DNA from: a bacterium UBP8_UBA817
GTDB taxonomy: Bacteria > Margulisbacteria > Marinamargulisbacteria > SXXA01 > SICP01
Length of the DNA: 57,259 nt
Reading direction: 5' to 3'
Assembly: GCA_945888435.1 (NCBI GenBank)
Contig: CAMCZW010000010.1
Span: forward strand, 1 to 57,259
Part shown: one piece after another, positions 52,098-57,259 of the stretch
Layout of the letters: each line of letters starts with the position of its first letter
Position numbering within the stretch: the stretch's first letter is position 1
Notes under the pieces: generated by a model
Seen by the model: the letters and a program-made list of their open reading frames with translations, nothing else
The model's database searches: none
What the model was told of the DNA's origin: nothing
Program-made: the position numbers and the translations under genes

Positions 52098-55000
52098 ATG
52101 CAGAAGATTCTCGCGTTCACTTTTGGCGACAAAACAGTCTACGTTTCACCATATCACACTACAGAATGCCCAGTTGAAACCGTTATCATTTACAATCCAT
52201 CCGCCCACGCAAACAATGTAGCAATCACCAAATTAAAACAAGCCTGGCCAAATCTCAGAATCCTCCAATGCGTATTAGAAGGAAAACCAAAAAATCCTCA
52301 AATCAATGAAGAAGATGTCATTAGACTGCCAAAAGGCACTAAAGATGTCTGGAAAAACCCAGAAATCGTCTACACCAAATATCAAGCATTATTAGAAAAA
52401 AGACCTGAGTTAAGACCCGATCCATTCAGTCCAAAGCCAGGCCCTGGCCTTTACTGCGCATGGTCAGCTCAAGCTGAAGATCCAAAAGTTGCCCGAAAAG
52501 CCATCGAGTCAAAATTTGTATGGATTGGCGCATCTCCAGAATCAATGGAAATAATCGGAACCAAAATCGACTACAAACAACACTGCGACAAAATTGGTGT
52601 CAAAACAGCCCCATTTTTTGTATTAGAAACACAAGATGATCCTAAACAAGATTTAACCGCGTATATCAATGACCTTGTCCAACAACTGAGAGCCAAGTAC
52701 GACTCCGGCGAGTTAGCCGGGCAATCCATATTTTTAAAAAGCAGCTATGGCGGCGGTGGACGAGGAACCATCCGAATTGCAGCAGAAGACTGCTCCAATG
52801 ACGCCGTTTTAAGTGCCAAACTTAAAAAAGTCATTACCGATACATGTAGAACCGAATTGTATGTGGAAAAGGCCTTAGATTTAAAAGGCGCCACCATGTA
52901 TCAACTCGAACTTGAAACCGACGGCGATAGAGTCGTTAAAGGCGGACGATTAGTCTGGTTTAACAACAATAACCAAAAAATCCTCGAAATCGGACTATCC
53001 GACGAAGAAATGCTCAAATTTGTTCCCAAAGAGGTTTATGACCAATGCCGAGCAGAAACAGAGGAAATCGCCAAAACTGCAGGCTATAACAACCGTGGAA
53101 CCAACGAAATCCTACTTACCAAAAAATCATCATCATGGGATTACTGGCATAGTGAATTTAATTGCCGTATCCAGGTTGAACACGAAGCCCTTGCCAATCT
53201 AACAACCGACACCAGCGGACAGGTCATCAATGCTCCTGCAAACCAGCTAATGAGAGCCGTTGGCTATCCAGCCCCACAACCATCTGACACGATTCCTGTT
53301 CAAAATAAAATCGTCGCCCACCTTCGTCTTGTAAACGCCCATGCCGAAGCAAAACCGACCCCATGGGCCTACAATGGCGGTACTATTTATGACATTCAAA
53401 ATATCCCAGAAGGCGTTGATGTCCTCATCAATAGAGGTAAAATCGACAAAGCCACAGATGCGCAATGCGGACGCATGACTTTCTACGCTGACTCATGGAC
53501 AGACGTCTGCGATAAAATCGGAAAAATCGCTTCTGAAACGGTGATTGTTGGAGAAGGCGGAGTTATTGGGAAAGAATACTTTGAATTCTTACTCAAACTC
53601 TCCCAAGACCCTGAGTTTAGAGCCCAAGAACTCGGTTGCGATCGCACCAGTGAAATGGTTAAAAAACCCAATGCCCCACTTTCAAAAAGATCTGAAATCA
53701 CAGCCAAATTAGCGGCAAGCGTCGCTCCTGTTTTAGTCGATGGCTATCAACCTAATTACACGCCAGAAGCAGGTAAAGCCTATCCAACTACAGCAGAGAC
53801 AGCCGCATTCAACGCATTAAAAGCAGAGCTTGCCGGCATGGAGCCAGTTGAAGCCCCTCTATTCACAACACTCGTTGAAGGTAGCAAAGCGAACGACATA
53901 AGCGGCTACTATGACGGATTAAGAGCGCAGCTTGAAAGACAAGGCGGAGGTATCAATACCGTTTTCCCAAGAGATGTTTACCAAGAAGGGATGAACAGCC
54001 AATCCGCAGTGACCCTGGACATGATGAAAGCCATTATGGAAAAAGTCGGAGCCAGTCTATTTACCAGATACGAAACTGGCGGTGCCCAGTTTGATAAAGC
54101 CTGTCTCGATGGATTTAATCCAAGGGAAGTCTTTAGAAAAGGGATTACCAACAACATGCCAAGTATGTGCCTCACCAGGTCTCAATGGCTAAACAGCTTA
54201 AACCCAAAAACACCTAAAGAGTTAGATTTTATTTTAAAAGATATGGCAAAAATCATCAGAGAAGAATTGGGTCTTCCTGAAGACACCTTAATTCCATGGT
54301 TCCCCAATAATTTTCATGCCGGAAACTGGGACAACGGAAAAAACATTACAACCGACCTTATGCTTAAAAATGGGATGACCCCCGTCCCTAACTGGGCATG
54401 GGATCCACGCTATAAAGACGCCGACATCAGAGGTTGGGCACAAAGCCAAATCGCTTTATTTAAAAGCCATGGTAGGTCACTAGAAGAAATCCGCATTAAA
54501 AACCCAGGCCAACAAACCTCTTGGACAGTGGATGAAATATGGAAAATCAGCAGCATCCTCAGAGAAGAATGCAAAAACGCAGGATTTAGAGATCCAATCA
54601 TTCATATCCATAACCACAATATTGATGGAAAAGCGGCCGAAATCGCCCATGGCCTACTCAAACGAGCACAAAGTGAGGGATATCGCCTTTTTGTCATCGA
54701 TACCGCACCGCCAGAAACAACCCATAATAATAACCTAACAGTCGCTGCAGCACTCAATTTAGACGCAACTCAACGAAAAGCACTCGAGACTTACAACCGC
54801 ATGTGCCAAACGGTATTTAAATTCACCGGCCGATTTGATATCCGCCAAACAATGAAAAGCGTCACTCCAGATGACTCCGTATGGGCGGGAGGGACTGGAT
54901 CTTCCGACCTCGACTCTGCCCTCAAAATAGGGATTAAAAAAGAAGACATTACCAAAGCCAAAATGTTGGCATGGGGCGTTTTTGGATTAGGCACCGTTGT

Positions 55001-55874
55001 CACTCCATTTTCAGAGGTACTCAAACGACTCGGTTATACTATCTGGAAAAATGACAAAATTGTTGAAAAAACACGCGAAGGCGTCATCAGATATATCAAA
55101 GAAGGCGGAAAACTAGACATCGATGCCCCCACGTTAAAAGTACTCCAAAGTTGGGAAAGTAGGCTTCCACGTCCAGAAATCGTTGATCAGTTATTGATAA
55201 ATCATGGGATGAAGCCAATCGCACCAGCCATCGCCCCAGTCGATAATTTTGATCCAGAAATCATTCGTCAAGATCTTATGGTGAGATTCCCTAACCTCGA
55301 TATTACTGAAGAGCATATTATGATCTATGTCGCTTATGGTGCATCAGGATTAGGACTTCTCAAATTGATGAATGACCGATCAGACCTCAGCTGGGCCTTA
55401 AGTAATCCAGAGTTTCTTCTTCAAGATCCAGAAAACCATAAAGTCGGTCTCCAAATCACTGTTAATGGCGAACTATTAACCTTAACTGAAAAAGAAAGAG
55501 ACCCTGAAACAGGAATTGTCACGCTTAGCTTTACGGACAAAGCGGGAGAAATCTACACCGTCAAAAAACTGGATACTCATTACGCCATTGAAGAGGGTAT
55601 TATCATCGCGCCGGTTCTAGTCCAACCCGGGGATATCACCGACATTGGGGCCATTGGAGAAGGCGATTTGACCCGAGTACTGGTCAAACCTGGCGATATC
55701 CTTAAAAAAGGCGATGTCATGGCCATCCTCACCATCGCTAAAGAAGAAAAGGAATTAACCGTCCCAGACCACATGGTGGGTATGGTCGTCGAAGAAACAT
55801 TCAAAGATGCAGGAGATCCAGTAGTCTTATACGAAAAGCTATTTAAAGTCAGAAAAGCAACCGAAAGCCAATAA
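52098..55874 (+). CDS. pyc: divergent pyruvate carboxylase-like biotin enzyme
   Basis: One 1,258-residue chain with the pyruvate carboxylase order. A biotin carboxylase ATP-grasp domain covers about 1-500 (FLKSSYGGGGRGTIRIA, NEILLTK, EFNCRIQVEHEALANLTTD). A carboxyltransferase TIM barrel covers about 570-950 (VFPRDVYQEG for R-D-A-H-Q, metal site H836-I-H838 in IIHIHNHN, WAGGTGSSDL). A C-terminal biotinyl domain starts at about 1185. The barrel motifs are far from canonical PYC. The biotin Lys is K1215 in LTIAKEEKEL, so the usual M-K-M reads A-K-E. Substrate pyruvate is likely but unproven. GAGGGG precedes the ATG; birA overlaps the stop. Confidence 0.82.
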   Translation: MQKILAFTFGDKTVYVSPYHTTECPVETVIIYNPSAHANNVAITKLKQAWPNLRILQCVLEGKPKNPQINEEDVIRLPKGTKDVWKNPEIVYTKYQALLEKRPELRPDPFSPKPGPGLYCAWSAQAEDPKVARKAIESKFVWIGASPESMEIIGTKIDYKQHCDKIGVKTAPFFVLETQDDPKQDLTAYINDLVQQLRAKYDSGELAGQSIFLKSSYGGGGRGTIRIAAEDCSNDAVLSAKLKKVITDTCRTELYVEKALDLKGATMYQLELETDGDRVVKGGRLVWFNNNNQKILEIGLSDEEMLKFVPKEVYDQCRAETEEIAKTAGYNNRGTNEILLTKKSSSWDYWHSEFNCRIQVEHEALANLTTDTSGQVINAPANQLMRAVGYPAPQPSDTIPVQNKIVAHLRLVNAHAEAKPTPWAYNGGTIYDIQNIPEGVDVLINRGKIDKATDAQCGRMTFYADSWTDVCDKIGKIASETVIVGEGGVIGKEYFEFLLKLSQDPEFRAQELGCDRTSEMVKKPNAPLSKRSEITAKLAASVAPVLVDGYQPNYTPEAGKAYPTTAETAAFNALKAELAGMEPVEAPLFTTLVEGSKANDISGYYDGLRAQLERQGGGINTVFPRDVYQEGMNSQSAVTLDMMKAIMEKVGASLFTRYETGGAQFDKACLDGFNPREVFRKGITNNMPSMCLTRSQWLNSLNPKTPKELDFILKDMAKIIREELGLPEDTLIPWFPNNFHAGNWDNGKNITTDLMLKNGMTPVPNWAWDPRYKDADIRGWAQSQIALFKSHGRSLEEIRIKNPGQQTSWTVDEIWKISSILREECKNAGFRDPIIHIHNHNIDGKAAEIAHGLLKRAQSEGYRLFVIDTAPPETTHNNNLTVAAALNLDATQRKALETYNRMCQTVFKFTGRFDIRQTMKSVTPDDSVWAGGTGSSDLDSALKIGIKKEDITKAKMLAWGVFGLGTVVTPFSEVLKRLGYTIWKNDKIVEKTREGVIRYIKEGGKLDIDAPTLKVLQSWESRLPRPEIVDQLLINHGMKPIAPAIAPVDNFDPEIIRQDLMVRFPNLDITEEHIMIYVAYGASGLGLLKLMNDRSDLSWALSNPEFLLQDPENHKVGLQITVNGELLTLTEKERDPETGIVTLSFTDKAGEIYTVKKLDTHYAIEEGIIIAPVLVQPGDITDIGAIGEGDLTRVLVKPGDILKKGDVMAILTIAKEEKELTVPDHMVGMVVEETFKDAGDPVVLYEKLFKVRKATESQ

Positions 55875-56476
55875 TGACACCCTATAAAAGCCTATTTTCA
55901 AACCAACTCATGACTGGAGAAACAGGGATTCTAGAGTATCACTACGACCAAATCGACTCCACCAACATGGAGGCAGAAACGTTTCTTAAGCAACTGTCTC
56001 CATCGGATGCCGCTACACTAGCCCCCGGAGTCGTATTTACGGCCAAAACCCAACTCTACGGACAAGGACAATTTGGCCGCACATGGATATCAGAACCCGG
56101 AGGCCTTTACTACACGTTTATGCGCCCCTACCCTCACTATGACCCGAGCAAAAGCACTCAAATCGTGGTCGCTATCGGACAGAGAATCGCCAATACCATT
56201 GCGCAAATCACCAGCCTTCCCGTCGTCCATGTTCACCCTAACGATCTCTACATCGGGGACAAAAAACTAGGCGGAATCCTCATTAAATCCACACATTGGA
56301 ACGGTCAAACCGTCGCCATTATCGGCATTGGCGTCAATATCAATCAGTCTCAGTTTCCAGATATTATTCGCTTAGATGCCACATCATGCTATCTAGAAAG
56401 CAGTATTCACTATGATCCCGCAGAGTTCACCGCAAAGCTAACCTCTACCCTAAAAGAGTTTCTAGATTCTCAATAG
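55874..56476 (+). CDS. birA: biotin--protein ligase BirA (monofunctional)
   Basis: Biotin protein ligase of 200 residues without the N-terminal HTH repressor domain (group I). It has IDSTNMEAETFL, the biotinyl-AMP loop TAKTQLYGQGQFGRTW in place of the canonical G-R-G-R-R/x-G-R, GGLYYTFM, VHPNDLYIGDKKLGGILIK (usually W-P-N-D) and IGIGVNINQ. It overlaps the carboxylase stop by one base (TAATG). This suggests translational coupling and a dedicated ligase for the atypical A-K-E acceptor. The short C-terminal domain is reduced to about 30 residues. Confidence 0.9.
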   Translation: MTPYKSLFSNQLMTGETGILEYHYDQIDSTNMEAETFLKQLSPSDAATLAPGVVFTAKTQLYGQGQFGRTWISEPGGLYYTFMRPYPHYDPSKSTQIVVAIGQRIANTIAQITSLPVVHVHPNDLYIGDKKLGGILIKSTHWNGQTVAIIGIGVNINQSQFPDIIRLDATSCYLESSIHYDPAEFTAKLTSTLKEFLDSQ

Positions 56477-57117
56477 AGTAGATGAGCAAACCCCGAAAAT
56501 GATTCCTCAGAGCGGGTAGAGCCGGTAGATCTGCCAGATCCCGTTCTGATGATAGGAGGAAGAGGTTGATGACCAGCCTCTTGTTGGACAAATAGGCCTC
56601 TTATTACTGCCTTAGCATTAGGCATGCTTACCAATTCATTAAAAAGAGTCATACTCTGATGAGCTAAAGATGGGAAAGCGTCTTTAACAAATAGAGCAGC
56701 ATAAACAATAGTTAAATCTGAAGAAGAATACGTTTTAAGAAGCATCATAAATGAGTCTAAAAATTGAGGATTAGGACGCTCAGGTAAGAACTGATGATTT
56801 TCACAGATCTTCATCAAACGATCAAAAATCTTCCCCGTATCGTCAGCAGAAAAAAATCCTTTAGATAATAAAATAAAAGCCTCTTGCAATGACAAAAGAG
56901 TAAACGATTCAAAAGGTGACTTCATATAAAGATCAGTTAAAGAATTCTTCAGCTCTAATGGCAGAGAAGTTTCAATTGATAAACTTTCAAAAGCCGCTGA
57001 AACAAATTTAAATAAATCAGAATGGCTAGTTGTCGTCCGAAAATAATACACCAACGGCTCTAAATAATAGTGCTCATCAAACCCAAATTGAGATGTAGTA
57101 ATCTTTCTATCCCCCAT
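56470..57117 (-). CDS. hypothetical helical protein
   Basis: Not recognised. The 215-residue, soluble-looking protein consists of amphipathic helices (LFKFVSAAFESLSIE, FTLLSLQEAFILLSKG, DSFMMLLKTYSSSDLTIVYAALFVKDAF) and ends in a Ser/Gly/Arg-rich tail. It has no signal peptide. It overlaps birA by 7 bases, tail to tail. No ribosome site is evident; a weak TAGTTT lies three bases before the ATG, too close for the leaderless pattern. An alpha-solenoid (TPR/HEAT-like) fold is possible. Confidence 0.55.
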   Translation of the reverse strand: MGDRKITTSQFGFDEHYYLEPLVYYFRTTTSHSDLFKFVSAAFESLSIETSLPLELKNSLTDLYMKSPFESFTLLSLQEAFILLSKGFFSADDTGKIFDRLMKICENHQFLPERPNPQFLDSFMMLLKTYSSSDLTIVYAALFVKDAFPSLAHQSMTLFNELVSMPNAKAVIRGLFVQQEAGHQPLPPIIRTGSGRSTGSTRSEESFSGFAHLLY

Positions 57118-57146
57118 ACTAAACTAGACACATAAACTCGAGAGGA

Positions 57147-57170
57147 TTGAACCCCTTGGGGTTGGTTCAA
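57147..57170. repeat. inverted repeat, probable insertion-sequence left end
   Basis: TTGAACC at 57147-57153 pairs with GGTTCAA at 57164-57170, and the inner AACCCC with GGGGTT. It lies about 40 bases before the transposase start, so it may form part of the IS end or control expression. Confidence 0.4.
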
Positions 57171-57207
57171 GAAATCGGGTAAAATTGTAAAGAATGAGGG
57201 TATCTTA

Positions 57208-57259
57208 ATGAAGCAAAAAAAGTATAGCGTTGACGAGAAAATGGCAGTGGTGATGGCCA
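57208..57259 (+). CDS. transposase N-terminus, cut by the window edge
   Basis: GAGGG lies about 9 bases before an ATG that opens KQKKYSVDEKMAVVMA and runs off the window. The basic start and Y-S-x-D-E-K-M-x-V-V pattern resembles the helix-turn-helix start of IS3-type and similar transposases. Seventeen codons are too few to name a family. Confidence 0.45.
   Translation, partial: MKQKKYSVDEKMAVVMA

Noticed and set aside
55670..55874. C-terminal domain of the carboxylase as a lipoyl rather than biotinyl domain
   Set aside because: The A-K-E site is not D-K-A. The upstream biotin carboxylase domain and overlapping birA favour biotin.
1..57259. CRISPR array, rRNA genes, prophage or conjugation modules
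   Set aside because: I looked for regularly spaced repeats, rRNA signatures and phage or conjugation protein runs and saw none.

Overview
The window is dense, chromosome-like DNA with a standard genetic code. Coding is about 90% and the composition is moderately AT-rich. It comes from a diderm bacterium that makes menaquinone, isoprenoids by the MEP pathway, and diaminopimelate by the succinylase route. Diderm evidence is signal peptides, a beta-barrel-like protein ending in Phe, and LPS/O-antigen-type genes. A membrane-anchored cytochrome c and a DUF420 protein point to a respiratory chain. I cannot name the lineage. An uncultured phylum is more likely than a familiar proteobacterium; the Cyanobacteria/Margulisbacteria neighbourhood is only a guess.

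Layout: 173-4206 menBACE operon. 4261-9636 housekeeping genes (class I aldolase, A-type Fe-S carrier, small barrel protein, ispG, M29 aminopeptidase, cytochrome c). 9621-14120 a four-gene leftward glycosylation operon. 14172-24077 a rightward cell-surface polysaccharide operon (GT4-like enzyme, SDR epimerase, heptose kinase, nucleotidyltransferase-glycosyltransferase fusion, O-antigen ligase/polymerase, TPR protein) running into hflX. 24070-30909 ankyrin protein, orphan acyltransferase, an acidic hypothetical, dapD-dapE, polyprenyl-P GT2. 30992-36988 tRNA-Asn, hydrolase, comEC, DUF420, coaE, a MITE, tRNA-Gly. 37727-42296 a complete-looking set for a lipid-linked D-arabinose donor (UbiA/DprE1/DprE2/GT-C). 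42362-50480 an accessory-looking stretch: OTU protease, tRNA-Ser with a duplicated 3' end, M48 peptidase and ABC1/UbiB kinase joined at a C8 tract, IS630 remnant, short CorA, trypsin-like protease. 50500-56476 lytic transglycosylase, ATP-cone nuclease, divergent pyruvate carboxylase with its own biotin ligase. The right edge holds a hypothetical and the start of a transposase.

The main observations for follow-up are: (1) a recurrent -10 box 6-8 nt before start codons that lack a Shine-Dalgarno, implying many leaderless mRNAs; (2) a DPA-type arabinose locus outside Actinobacteria, with the benzothiazinone-target Cys replaced by Ala; (3) a pyruvate carboxylase-like enzyme whose biotin site reads A-K-E instead of M-K-M, overlapping a birA with an altered biotin loop; (4) an M48-UbiB protein split at a C8 homopolymer; (5) a MITE whose inverted repeats match an IS630 remnant 12 kb away and which supplies the coaE stop codon; (6) a start codon that shares the last A of a tRNA's CCA. 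The plus strand is C-rich over G whichever strand is coding; this skew fades in the 42-50 kb block, which fits recent acquisition.
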